Positions 54,161-64,000 of a stretch of 64,000 bases of DNA are shown here, in pieces. Every line of letters starts with the position of its first letter. Positions within the stretch are counted from its first letter, which is position 1. The notes beneath the pieces were generated by a model. It was not told where the DNA came from. It saw nothing but the letters and a program-made list of their open reading frames with translations, and searched no databases. The translations under genes and the position numbers were made by a program. The DNA comes from Diphasiastrum complanatum (lineage: Eukaryota > Streptophyta > Lycopodiopsida > Lycopodiales > Lycopodiaceae): NCBI GenBank assembly GCA_029204225.1, contig CM055099.1:56825512-56889511 (forward strand), read 5' to 3'.

Positions 54161-55210
54161 CATGGGTGGAGGTCATTTTGCATCTGACATTACAGCTCGC
54201 AAGATCCTGCAATCAGGATGTTGTTGGCTAATGATTCATAAAGATACGGAGGAATACTTGAAAAAGTGCGATGTGTGCCAAAGGGCAAGGAGACCAACGA
54301 GATTGAACTATGATCTACTACACCCAGTCTTAGCTCAAGCACTGTTTGAAAAATGGGGATTGGATTATATTGATCCAATTCACCCTACAGGAAGGAGTTC
54401 CCAGGCTCGATACATACTCGTAGCCACAGACTACCTCACCAAATGAGTCGAAGCCAAGGTAGTAAGAGTAGCTGATGCTAGGACCACTGCCAAGTTCCTT
54501 TATGAAAATATCATTGTGCGCTTCGGATCCACCAGGGTGGAACTAGTCAGTGATCCCGGAAGCCATTCATCAATGAGACCATCAAGGTCCTGTTGGAGGA
54601 ATTCTTTGTGATCCACAGAACCAATACGCCTTATTATCCTCGTGGTAATGGGCAAGCATAATCATCCAATAAGATCCTGTGTAGCGTGCTCATGAAAACA
54701 GTTGAAGCTAGCAGATCAGATTGGGAACACAAGTTGCATGCTGCACTGTGGGCATTCAGGACAGCATATAAAGGAAGCACTAATCAAACACCCTTCCAAT
54801 TGGTATCTGGTCAGGATGTTATGATGCCAGTAGAGTTTTTGGTTTCTTTATTAAGGATTGCCACCGTGCAATGTCTTAATGAGTCCAAATCTCTACAACT
54901 ACGCCACGAAGCTTTGCATAAACTCTATGAAATATGCTTACTAGTTGTGCATACACTGGCAGCTGAAAAGGAAAGACGCAAAGCTTGGCATGATCGTAGA
55001 CTACAAAAGAAGGATCTTTGTTCAGGACATCTGGTCCTGATGTATAAAACCAAGGTGATCAAGGGAAAGTTAAAATTCACAGGCAAAGGACCTTAGAGGA
55101 TCAAGGAGATTCTTAATCATGGGGCCGTGTACTTAGAAAATCTAGATGGGATGCCATTGGACACACCCATCAACGGTAGCCGGTTGCACAAGTACTGGCC
55201 ACCACAGTGA
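54161..55210 (+). pseudogene. Gypsy-G1 integrase
   Basis: HHCC zinc part GGHFASDITARKILQSG and CDVCQRARRP; core WGLDYIDPIHPTGRSSQ with the first catalytic D, a TGA after DYLTK at 54444, VELVSDPGSH (second D), and YYPRGNGQA*SSNKI where the catalytic Glu codon has become TAA (54660). C-terminus in the 54686 frame: WEHKLHAALWAFRTAYK, TPFQLVSGQDVMMPVEFL, ending NGSRLHKYWPPQ near 55208. Confidence 0.85.
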
Positions 55211-55358
55211 GACAGAGCCAGATTGGGGGTGACACGTTACAAAAAGCTAATCTGCTCAGCCATCACCACTAGATCTAACGAGATCAAGCCAAATCAAGCT
55301 AAATCCATCAAGATTCAGCCAGCACGGTTTCCAACGCTCATCCCTCCTGTCTACCCTT

Positions 55359-55940
55359 GTGCCATATACTAACCTTTATCCACCATCTCAAACATCTACC
55401 TCCTCCCAACCTGCAGTCATTAACACAATGGCCAGCAAACGAATGCGTGGCGCTATCTCTACATCCACATCTCCACCTGTTACCCGAAGATGTGTCTCCA
55501 CTGCCGCACTAACTACTCCATTAACCACCGCCACTTCTTCTTACGTGCAACTCCCCACTCTGATTTCTGTTGTTGCTATCTCTCTTCCTGTTCCATCCAC
55601 ATCTGTTTCCGTCTCCATCCCCGTTTCTTCTATTGATACCACTCCTACTTCTCTTCCAGTCTCCACTACCCATCACCATTGCATTTCCATCACTCCTGCC
55701 ACTACCGTTGCTCCTCTCACATTCAATCCTTCTGATTCACAACTGTTCCCCGACACTCTAGCATGGATGCAAGTTATCGATTTTTCACCTCCACGCCAGA
55801 CACTTTCTGCTCCATCTTCACCTTCTTCCATACTCCACACCACCCTTCAGTTCCCCACTGTTCCTCCCATCCTCTCGTTCGGACAAACCATCCTCACCCC
55901 TGTTTCCACAGTTGTTTCTCACACCCCACCCACTGCTTGA
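55359..55940 (+). CDS. Gypsy-G1 3' ORF a, Ser/Thr/Pro-rich
   Basis: 193 codons downstream of integrase, nearly all Ser, Thr, Pro, Val and Ile (for example STSVSVSIPVSSIDTTPTSL). No signal peptide or membrane span is evident. It overlaps the next ORF by 29 bases in another frame, so the two may once have been a single ORF joined before a frameshift. Function unknown; extra ORFs of unknown role in this position are known in Tat-lineage elements. Confidence 0.5.
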   Translation: MPYTNLYPPSQTSTSSQPAVINTMASKRMRGAISTSTSPPVTRRCVSTAALTTPLTTATSSYVQLPTLISVVAISLPVPSTSVSVSIPVSSIDTTPTSLPVSTTHHHCISITPATTVAPLTFNPSDSQLFPDTLAWMQVIDFSPPRQTLSAPSSPSSILHTTLQFPTVPPILSFGQTILTPVSTVVSHTPPTA

Positions 55941-57414
55941 TGATGCATTTGTACAAACAATTTTTGTAGCATCATCAGATCGGACTGACCCTACCACCCC
56001 GAATGACATCAAGACAAATAAAAACCTGATCGAAGACAATGACGACAAAATTCCACAAGCCATCGGGGCCGATACAACACAAGCCCTTGCCAGTGCCAGT
56101 GTACCAGCTGCTCCCACGGATCTAATGATGGCGTACCAAACTCTAGGAAAATACATCCTGGATGCGGTAGCAACCAAAGCTATTCTGAAAAGCAAGGTAC
56201 TACATTTGGCAACTAATAATACACAACTGCGAGCAGACCTCACCAAGCTACAGCAAGAGCTGATTCTGGCTCAACAACACGAACAAGCAGGGCATCAAGA
56301 GATTGCCAAGCTGCAGCAGAAGGAGGAGGGCCTAAACAAATATAGTCAAAGCCTCTCCAAAGCGCTGACTGAGGCCTCCACAAAGGTGCGGGAGGTTCAA
56401 GTTGAAGCATCCCAATGGCTTGTCCCCATCCAGGCACAACTTACACTTTTGGAAGCAGAGAAGACGCGCCTGGGGACGGAGGTCAAAGCCTTACAAGATG
56501 AAAAGCTCGTCTAGTTAGCTCAATCTACACAGGGCACAAGGCCGCTTTCCCAATCAGAGATGAATCTTCTACGGCATCAAGTGCAGATTTATAGCCAAAC
56601 TCTCAACAACTACCAGGTGAAGTTCAATAAGTATCGGGCAAGCGCAACGCAAGAGCTCGCCCAGGCCAAGCAAGCCCTAAAGGCATGCCAACAATACATG
56701 GAAACGAAGGCCCAGCCCACTCCCGTGGTAATTCCACCGCCACCTAATTTTGATCTTGCACAAGCTAGTACCAGCCAAGATCAAAGCCAACAAGCAGCAG
56801 GGGGATTCCAACCAGATCAAGGGTCCGAAGGCCAAGACCAAGGGCAGACAGATGCGGCTGCTGAGACGCGAGATCAAAGCCAAGGCACAACCACCAGCCA
56901 AGGCCAAGCAACATCATCCAGATGTTCGCGTACGATATCTGCTAGTCAGGCCTTCCGAAGACCGAAGTCCGTGGAGGAGAACATCAATGAATTTTTATCC
57001 AAATATTCCCACGAGTCATCAAGAGACGGCTGGCAGATATCATTCTCAGCTCAGACCATCAAGGGAAAAGAACTACAAGCCTTACCCGCCCTCCAACCAC
57101 AACCGGAGTGGCGACAGCAGTTATTTGAGAGAGACCCTATGGCCATCAAGGCTTATGTGACAAGTCTGCAACAGTTACGGGTGAACACGTATTTCCTACC
57201 CTTTCCAAGAAGATCCAAATGGGCAGAATGTGGCACTCCTCTGGACCAGATCACACTGCACAATTGCAACTGGCCAATCATCAAATCCGAATATGGGTGG
57301 ACTACGGATGTAGATGCTAGAAGGGCTTCTCCGCATTCGCCAGTCACTACATCAATTGTATCGATCCCACAGTCCACGCAGCAGCCACTTACGCCTGAGA
57401 CTTGGAATATTTAA
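55912..57414 (+). pseudogene. Gypsy-G1 3' ORF b, coiled-coil and Gln-rich protein
   Basis: 500-codon frame interrupted by one TAG (56512-56514). The first third holds a heptad-like coiled coil (TQLRADLTKLQQELILAQQH, LLEAEKTRLGTEVKALQDE), the middle continues helical (MNLLRHQVQIYSQTLNNYQV), followed by Gln/Ser/Gly low complexity with DQSQ and GQ words. A globular end (PEWRQQLFERDPMAIKAYV, LPFPRRSKWAECGTPLDQIT) follows. Looks like a structural or nucleic-acid-binding accessory protein; no family recognised. Confidence 0.6.
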
Positions 57415-57716
57415 TGGGCATTGAAACAAAATGGGATGATTTCCTTCCCTCCATATTTTTTGATCCAAATAAGGCGCTAGCTTCTGACAAAGTTGAAGAC
57501 CAGCTGCCAGTCGCTCGCATATATTACCGAGCTGCATTCCTTGGAGATCCCTGGACGAAACGATTCCAAGCATGGGTGGATCAGGAATGGCTGACAAGAG
57601 TCCACAAGTCCTTCCACACGCCAAAGGACTCAAAGAAACTGGACCGCCTCAACTTCATGGAAGACATTACGGGCTATATGATCCACCAGAGGCAGTCCAA
57701 TAGAACGATATACTAA
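57402..57716 (+). pseudogene. Gypsy-G1 3' ORF b, C-terminal continuation
   Basis: Preceded in frame by VHAAATYA, a stop and DLE; reads YLMGIETKWDDFLPSIFFDP, YRAAFLGDPWTKRFQAWVDQ and MEDITGYMIHQRQ, ending at 57716, 46 bp before the LTR. A frameshift near 57370 separates it from the preceding segment. Confidence 0.55.
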
Positions 57717-57762
57717 ACCAGCAGAGTGCTGAGGGACCGGCACTACTTCAGACCATAAGTCC

Positions 57763-58582
57763 TGTTGGGGGTATTCCCAACAAAGTGTAAATAAATAAAA
57801 TCCTCCAATAAAATGTGTTGCAAGGGCATGGCATCCTGCGTGTATAATCCCATGGCCCAATGAGCATGCAATTAAAGTTTTAAATAAAATAAACTTGACT
57901 TGGGCTTTGGAATTAAAATAAAACTAGAGGCCCAATGTCATTTAAAACTTAGAGATCACTTTTTAGAGTTAGGTCCAAATTGGGACTCACATGAATCTTG
58001 TGATTTCTAATGTACTTTTTGTGGACCCTTGGATCAAGTTGGGTCCAAGATGAATGGATAGGATCATTGTGAATATTAGCCAATAAGATTGAGGATCAAG
58101 GGCCTTCTCCATTTTATAAAAAGACACCATTTGTACACTATTTTCATGCTTAATGAGAAACAGGAAACTCTATCATTTTTCGAAGAGAAGCATTCTCATT
58201 TGCTATTCACTACTTGCTAATGCTCTTGATGGTGTTTTCCATTGCTTTCTATTTTTACATTTATTGTTTGCCATAGTGAATGCTTTTCCATTAGCAAACA
58301 TAAGGAGCATTTGAGCTAACCTCCACCCTCACTCTCTATCTCTCTCTTTCTCTTCCCTTCTCGAACTCTTCTTCTCCATTCCTTCTCTTCAACCAAAACC
58401 ATGATAAATGTTAGTGTAGAGGGGTAGAGTTAAAGAGGAGTAGTATAGTGGTGAGTAGAGCTAAGGGAGAAAGTATAAAATTAACTAAAAGTAGCATCTA
58501 TGCATAGTTAGGTACCTATCCAGTGATCTAACCCTTATTGACAGGTAGAAGGGCTATACTAAGAGAGATCTTCGACCCCAGA
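57763..58582 (+). repeat. Gypsy-G1 3' LTR
   Basis: TGTTGGGGGTATTCCCAACA...TTCGACCCCAGA; the final CA of the family has become GA if the right end is aligned with the 5' LTR. About 820 bp. Confidence 0.85.
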
Positions 58583-58587
58583 GACTT
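58583..58587. repeat. Probable target duplication of Gypsy-G1 (right), gactt
   Basis: Compare cactt at 41104-41108; one substitution. Confidence 0.5.
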
Positions 58588-58769
58588 TTGGCGCACTCCG
58601 AACACTTTCTTCGCTACAATCACTTTGTTTTGTTGTACCGTACTAGCAGGTACAGTCCGGGTGTCCTTTGTTTGGAGGTTATGGGTCAAAATGGGCAAAG
58701 GACCCAGAAAAAGGGATTTTCTTTGTTTTTGAACTGTTTTTTCACCTTGAAAAAACTTCACTCTTCACT

Positions 58770-59560
58770 TGTAAAAGGACCCAACTCCAATTTTAGTATG
58801 AAAATTTTTAATGAAGTTGAAGTCCAAAATGCATTTCACTTTTTCATGGCCCTCAGGGCACCAGATATTGTCACATCTATGATGTACTTGCTGGCCAGTG
58901 GGTAACTGACCTAACATGGAACTTTGTATAGACTTCAGGGTGTTTTGAAACTCTTTTGTAAGTTTCTCCATCTCTTGTTGGTGTTGCTGGTGGAGCAACT
59001 CCATCTGAGATTTCCAAAGCTAATCCCGAGTTTTCTCGGTAGGCGCTTGGACTCATGGACAACATGGTGTACTCTCTGTTATCTATGTTCGTCAACATCC
59101 GGTCCTTCGTTCTCTTCTTGGATGGCGTCAGACATGGCTTCTTGTTTTAAGGATGTATATTCAACCCTCACATCTGATTCATCTGGGAAGTCCAACTAGA
59201 AAGCATATGATGAGCATTGATTTTGAGGGTTGTTCTTGTACCTGACTTTTTAAGCATTTAAATCGTTCAAAATAGTCACGTACTTTTTCATCCTTTGTCA
59301 TCTTGATATTACTTAGTTTGACAAAGGGACTCTCTATCAAATGAAATAGTTTGAATTACTTGATGAAGGATTCTTTTAAGAGTGACCAATCACGTTTATC
59401 TTCACAATCTAGGTTGAAGACCATTCACGTGCTCGATCAATTGGTCATCGAGAAAAGTTGGACTACGGCTTTGGGAGACTCTCTCACCATATACATCGCA
59501 AGCATTCTCAAAGACATATTATCAATAGATGAGTACAATGGCTTGAAGTTATTACTTTGA
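58770..59560 (-). pseudogene. Gypsy gag fragment
   Basis: Minus-strand fragments across frames: RVSQSRSPTFLDDQLIEHVN (near 59440), LDFPDESDVRVEYTSLKQEA (59180), DAIQEENEGPDVDEHR, then ELLHQQHQQEMEKLTKEFQN (58990). The arrangement matches the C-terminal half of a Tat-type gag (compare REEDEGSDDEYPS and EQMTKSHKQQMEQL in G1). Heavily broken. Confidence 0.55.
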
Positions 59561-59599
59561 TCATGTTGATACTGATTATCTGATTGATTACAATTATCA

Positions 59600-60114
59600 A
59601 AAGAATATTCTTCTGATGAAGATTCTAGGACTAGATATAAAAATATCTACAACTAACTCGCATTGAATGCTATCTTCTATATTAATTACAACCGACTTTA
59701 TGCCATCAATGCATGTACAAAGTAGGCAGACTGTCAACGTGAAGTCGTTGGGTCTAATAATATTAAAAATTACATAGGGTCGATTTTTTATACAAAGTTT
59801 CAAAGAATTTACACTGGGTCAAAAAATATGCTGAGGGTCGAGTTTTCCGGAGCTGAAAAATTTAGACCCGATCCGACCCAATCTAGGGTCGAAGACGCCC
59901 AAACAATTTTTGTCTCAAGCCGATCCGATCCGATCCGATCCGATCCAGGGTTGGAAAATTCCTTTTTGACAAGAGTTACATTGGGTCAGAAAAATTCGAT
60001 TCTGATTTTTTTGATCTTCTGGGAAAACCTCGAGCCTTCTGTTTTTTGGGTTTTGTAAAGTTTTCAAGATGCTCATTAATAAATGGATTTGAGACTGAGC
60101 ATCAAATTCCAACA
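59600..60114 (-). repeat. LTR at the 3' end of Copia-H
   Basis: The high-coordinate end is fixed: minus strand TGTTGGAATTTGATGC directly after the purine run. Low end not determined. Contains several GGGTCGA / TCGACCC words, a TATA-like TTGTATAAAAAAT (near 59790) and the CGATC microsatellite. Confidence 0.55.
59921..59946. repeat. (CGATC)5 microsatellite
   Basis: Five perfect CGATC units followed by CAGG. Confidence 0.9.
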
Positions 60115-60130
60115 TTGTCCCTTAATGTGG
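60115..60130 (-). other. Copia-H polypurine tract
   Basis: Minus strand CCACATTAAGGGACAA next to the LTR; weak purine run. Confidence 0.5.
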
Positions 60131-61870
60131 ATCTTGAAAAGTTTTGATCTTCAGATTTAACATGTTGTTGAATATGAGATGATGTATCTTTGATAGGGCC
60201 CTTGTGAAGTAATCAGCTGCCATTTATTCTATCTTGCAGTAGACTAATGGTACCTCCTTGCTTTGCACTTTCTCTCTTAAATAATGATACATGATTTTGA
60301 TATGTTTGCTTTGTGAATGAAATCTTGGATTGAGAGAGAGAGAGAGCAATGGTGCTTTGATTGTCACAGTAAATGGTTGTTGGACGTGACTGTGCAAGGT
60401 CGATCTCTGCTAGTAGGTGTCTCAACCACAAATTGTCTCTTTAGTATCAACATCCCCTGCCCAATCTGCATTTGTGTATCCTTCAAGAATGTTGGCAGTT
60501 TGGATGCGTCCATAGCAGATGTTGAATTGTTTGGTTGCTTGGATGTACTTCATGAAATTCAGAAGTGCTTTCCAATACATTAGACCCATATTTGATAGAA
60601 ACTAGCTGAGTGAACTGATTGAGTATGCAAGGTCTAGTCGTCTATAGATCATTGCATACATTAGTGAGCCAATGATGGAGTGAAATGGATATTGCTTCAT
60701 CTCCTCCTTTTCTGCCTCAGTTTGAGGAGATTGCTCCTTTGATAGCTTCAGTCCTGGGTCAAGTGGAAATTGATTTGGTTTGCAGTTAGCCATTCCATAC
60801 CTTTTCAACACGTTGGTAAGATATCTCTTTTGGCTGATGAATAACAGTCGGTTGGTTCAAATAAAAAAAAATTGATTTTCGAGATAATAGTGGGCTGGAC
60901 CCATGTTAGCAGTCATCTTGTACTCCTTGGCCAGCATGCATTTCATTTCCTTCATCAAATTCAGATCGTTACTGAATAAAAATATATCATCCACATAGAG
61001 AGTGATGATGATGAAGAATTCGACATAGATTTGAAGTAGACATTCAAGTTTGTTGAGTTTGGAGTAAAACCATTCTCAATGAGAAATACATTTATCTTCT
61101 AGAACCAGGCTCTGGGTGACTGTTTCAGCCCATAAAGTGCCTTGTGTATTTTGCATACAAGGTGTTTCTTGCCCTTCAGTTCATATCCTTAAGGTTGTGC
61201 CATGAAAATTTTCTCTTCACTGGTCCCGTTGAGAAAGCGGTCTAGACATCTATTTCATGGATGTCGAGATCTGCTGCAGCTGTAAAGGAGAGTAGTAATC
61301 TGATCAAAACATGCTTGACAGCTGGAGTAAAGATTTCAAAATAGTCTAGATCTGGAATCTGGGAATAAGCTTTGGCAACCAACCTAGCCTTGTACTGATT
61401 TGGCCTTTCTTCAGCATCATACTTCACTTTGAAAATCCATTTGCATGGAATGGATTTTCGACCCTTTGGTAGCTCAGTGACTATCCACATTTGATACTCT
61501 ATCAGAGAATCAAATTTTATGTCCATTGCTACTTTTCATTGATTAGCATCATGTGTAGACATTGCCTCTGAAACTGAATTTGGTTCCTGCATGAAGTAGC
61601 AGGCTGCATCTCTCATGAATTTGGATGGAGGCTGTCTGGGTTGATTCGGTCTTCTAGGCTAAATTTCGACCCTCTATTGATATGACTCACTTTTAGAGTT
61701 TGTATCGATTTCTTGATTTTCAACCCTGGGGTCAAAATTTGATTGTTCGACCTTGGGTAAAAAATTTTGCTATTGGACCCTGGGGTCGGAATTTTGTTCA
61801 GTCTTTTCCTTGGAGTCAAAAAACTTGTCCTCTAGAAAAATGACATCTCTGCTCATGAATGTCTTTTGTG
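60131..61870 (-). pseudogene. Copia-H integrase tail, reverse transcriptase and RNase H
   Basis: From high to low: VIFLEDKFFDSKE, linker with repeated TPGS/DPR words, reverse transcriptase (61242-61526: CKWIFKVKYDAEERPNQYKA, AYSQIPDLDYFEIFTPAVKH), an ITLYVDDIFLFSND catalytic part near 60990, NCKPNQFPLDPGLKLSKEQS (60602-60811), RNase H WLRHLLAEIDLAQSRPT and CDNQSTIALS (60213-60431). Same lineage as Copia-K. Frame breaks and stops throughout. Confidence 0.75.
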
Positions 61871-62514
61871 TCCCAATTGTAGAGTTTGTATGCCTTGTGA
61901 TTTGGAGAATAGCCAATAAAGATCGATTTTTTGCTGGTGTTTTCCAGCTCATCAGTCTCTCATCAGCGACAAGACTGACTACTTTGTCGAATGTCATATT
62001 TGGTAGACTCAGTATGAGCATTCTCAGCGGCTGATAGGACGTCGGTGGAGATTTCATAAAGTACATTAGCTACTGTGGTGCTGAGACCTGGTGCTCCTGT
62101 CCTGATGCAGCGAGCTAAACAAAGATCATTCTGATCTTCTCAACATGCTGATCCAACTGGTTGTCATCCCATTGTATGGATTGCAGCTGATTGTGAAGAC
62201 GCATGACTGAAGCTACAATCTTCACTTCATACTTATGTTTTAATCTTTCCCACGATGCATGGCTACTTTCGCAATCTTCCATCTACATGAGTAGATCTTC
62301 TTATATGGACAAAATGATGATTGCCATTGCGCGCTCATCTTTTCTAATCCATTCAGCTCTCCTCAAGTCTCCCTCTGGAGGTTGCACCTCTGAGAGCTCG
62401 GTCACCAACCAGATGCCTTAATCCTTCAGAAGCGTTTTGATTTTGAATTTTCAGATTTCTGTAATTCGTGCCATCAAGACTGATTGCTACTCTTGTTTGG
62501 ATTTTTGTAGCCAT
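61871..62514 (-). pseudogene. Copia-H gag joined to integrase C-terminus
   Basis: Gag from the ATG at 62514 (MATKIQTRVAISLDGTNYRN) through WDDNQLDQHVEKIRMIFV and LPNMTFDKVVSLVADERL (61960). Then, without zinc knuckle, protease or integrase core, the sequence continues as FIGYSPNHKAYKLYN (61900), the integrase C-terminus. A large internal deletion has fused them. Confidence 0.65.
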
Positions 62515-62567
62515 ATTGTGTTGTCTAGAAGAATCATTGCTGGGATATCAGTAGTGATAACCTGTGA

Positions 62568-62579
62568 GCTCTGATACCA
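62568..62579 (-). other. Copia-H primer-binding site (tRNA-iMet)
   Basis: Minus strand TGGTATCAGAGC, exact, one step from the LTR end CATGACA. Confidence 0.9.
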
Positions 62580-63320
62580 TGTCATGAAAGCGAAACTCTC
62601 TTTGTCTTTGATTTCGTTTTCGTTTTCGTATTCACGAACGATTTTGTGTCTTTGAATTTTCTTTTACGCGGAAGCTTCACAGGAACCTAGACACACAACT
62701 GCACATCATAGAACACATTTCATTCTAGCAATAAATACAGATAGCACAAGACAAGGAGATGCACAAAAAATAGAGCAACTATATTATCAGTTTAATTTTT
62801 AGAACGAGATTGTCAGTGTCTCACTCGTTGGCAAAATGACACTCTGCTCTTTCGCTGTGTTCTGCTCGTTGGCAGACTTTCATGCACAGCTCTAGTATTT
62901 TTCTTTTTCGCTCTACTCGCTACGTCTCTCTCTGTCTCTTATAGAAAAATTTTGTCTATTCAGATATCTTATGATCCAGAAAGGATAGTTTATATCTCCA
63001 TAGTGTGGAGTTTACAAGATGGCTAAACGCAGAAATCACAAGACTAGTTAACGCTAATCAACTAATCAGTTACTCTCCATCGTTGCCACTCGTTTCAGCT
63101 GGGCATGAAGTCTATGGCTCCAAGCCCGTTGAGCTGCTAGTTGGCAGTGCGAAAGATTCTCCTTCGTTTGTTTCATTTGTTTCATTTGTTTCATTTTCTT
63201 TCGTTCTTTTCATTTCTATCGTAACCTTTTGCTTTGCATCCCTTTGTGGTTATGGTCCTGGAGGTATGTTTATGATTCACGAATCGTTCGTGCTTCAAGT
63301 CAAGGGACGTTGACTTTCAC
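62580..63320 (-). repeat. LTR at the 5' end of Copia-H
   Basis: The low end is fixed by the primer-binding site (plus strand TGTCATGAAAGCG). The high end is uncertain, somewhere after the repeated TTTCATTTG words (63170-63205). I see no similarity to the LTR at 59600-60114, so either the LTRs are partial in different regions or the element is a mosaic. Confidence 0.5.
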
Positions 63321-64000
63321 GAATTGTTCTTGTTCGACCTTCGCTTCTTGTTCGTGTTGTGGCAAAGTTGCAGGAGTTCACCATTTCTGACAGTATTTGG
63401 CCTGTGTTTCTTCATGCTTTGTGTGTAATTTTGGTAGCTACTGGCATTATGTTTTTAGCTATCTTTCTAGCCCCTAAATCTGTGCGTTGTGCGCAGTTTG
63501 ATTTGCTAGAGTGGACTGCTGCACTTGTTGTGTTTGCGCCTGGTTTGCCATCAGTACCTGAGTTAATTTTTGATAGGAAGCGAGAGGTATTAGGTGCCCT
63601 CCGGAATTGGTGGTGCTTGAAACTGGTTGAAATCAATCGGTTGAATATTTTCCATCATAGCAGCCCATAAGTTCATGTGGCTTCATCGTTCACCTTCTAA
63701 CTATGTTTCTAGGGTCTTGATGAGATCATCCCTATGTTGTAAGCATGCTTGAACGTCCCTATTATTCCGGTGCAGCTCTTTGAGGTCAACCATGAGTTTT
63801 TTTTCTTTGTTTTTTAATTGAGCGACTCTTGTTATAATTTCGTGGAATAAATATACCATTCTTGTACCTTGTTTGTCAGTTGCACGTTTTTCTCTTGCGA
63901 GAAGTTCCACCAATTTTGATACTCATTGATTGAAGAGTAGAGGTAATGCATGGCATCACTTTGAGCGTTGATGGCTTGTCGCACATTTTTCAAAAAAAAC
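63321..64000 (-). other. Right-edge segment, possible coiled-coil coding on minus
   Basis: A minus-strand frame (63701-63913) reads VELLAREKRATDKQGTRMVY, LKNKEKKLMVDLKELHRNN and LQHRDDLIKTLE, amphipathic and coiled-coil-like. The frame continues on both sides with stops. The style resembles Gypsy accessory ORFs, but there is no proof of family. Confidence 0.35.

Larger units (their letters stand above)
41109..58582 (+). mobile_element. Gypsy-G1, Tat/Athila-type element containing Copia-C2
   Basis: Two LTRs of about 820 bp bound a 17.5-kb interval; subtracting Copia-C2 and its duplication leaves about 11.2 kb. Order on plus: LTR, tRNA-Asp primer-binding site, long leader (interrupted), gag, inverted protease block, reverse transcriptase, RNase H, integrase, two extra 3' open regions, LTR. 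Extra coding downstream of integrase and the tRNA-Asp site fit the Tat/Athila branch of plant Gypsy elements. Many stops; inactive. Confidence 0.85.

Noticed and set aside
52481-55210. Possibility of an endogenous plant pararetrovirus
   Set aside because: The domain order ending in integrase, the two LTRs and the tRNA-Asp primer site fit a Gypsy retrotransposon; no movement or coat protein domain is seen.
55818-56246. 142-codon minus ORF in the Gypsy-G1 3' region
   Set aside because: Antisense of the Ser/Thr-rich and coiled-coil ORFs; composition mirrors them.
63005-63313. 102-codon plus ORF with a hydrophobic stretch
   Set aside because: Lies in presumed LTR DNA; the VSFVSFVSF run comes from tandem TTTCATTTG words.

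Overview
The window looks like repeat-dense intergenic DNA from a land plant with a large, retrotransposon-rich nuclear genome. I see no intact host gene, tRNA, rRNA or CRISPR array. Almost everything is an LTR retrotransposon in some state of decay. Ty1/Copia elements primed by initiator tRNA-Met (binding sites close to TGGTATCAGAGC) dominate, together with one 17.5-kb Ty3/Gypsy element of Tat/Athila type primed by tRNA-Asp. The species cannot be told from the sequence. Working names used below: Copia families A, B, C, D, E, F, H, J, K and Gypsy family G.

Layout. 1-1774: 5' end of a Copia-C element (minus) running off the left edge. 1775-2403: scrap of the unusual family A plus an RNase H fragment. 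2404-5937: decayed Copia-K (plus). 6319-10400: Copia-D (plus). 10.6-11.76 kb: very AT-rich spacer. 11.77-17.23 kb: remains of a minus-strand host-type gene whose translation resembles a beta-class DNA N4/N6 methylase, split by Copia-E (12790-16301, target duplication gttaa). 18.49-20.92 kb: Copia-A1 (plus), interrupted by Copia-B1 (20920-23818, minus). 23.9-27.47 kb: Copia-A2 (minus). 27.47-30.85 kb: Copia-F (minus), carrying a solo LTR (27877-29041, duplication ctttg). 32.1-34.25 kb: Copia-B2 (plus). 34.8-36.59 kb: 3' half of another A copy joined to a B LTR end. 36.6-37.66 kb: second G copy, LTR plus leader (minus). 37.66-39.48 kb: duplicated integrase tails and a C-rich tandem repeat. 39.48-40.9 kb: Copia-J (minus). 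41109-58582: Gypsy-G1 (plus), with a young, almost intact Copia-C2 (42289-48602, minus) in its leader. 58.6-64 kb: Gypsy gag scraps and Copia-H (minus).

Main points. (1) A degenerate gene with a bacterial-type DNA methylase fold is split by a retrotransposon. (2) Copia family A carries, where reverse transcriptase should be, a conserved coding segment I cannot identify; in copy A2 the whole 24457-27405 span stays in one reading frame broken only by stops. (3) The two flanks of one B-into-A insertion lie 15 kb apart in opposite orientation with matching 5-bp duplications. (4) The protease block of Gypsy-G1 is inverted between gag and reverse transcriptase. (5) Copia-C2 has perfect 5-bp duplications, LTRs with about two visible differences, and one stop in an otherwise open polyprotein frame, so it inserted recently.
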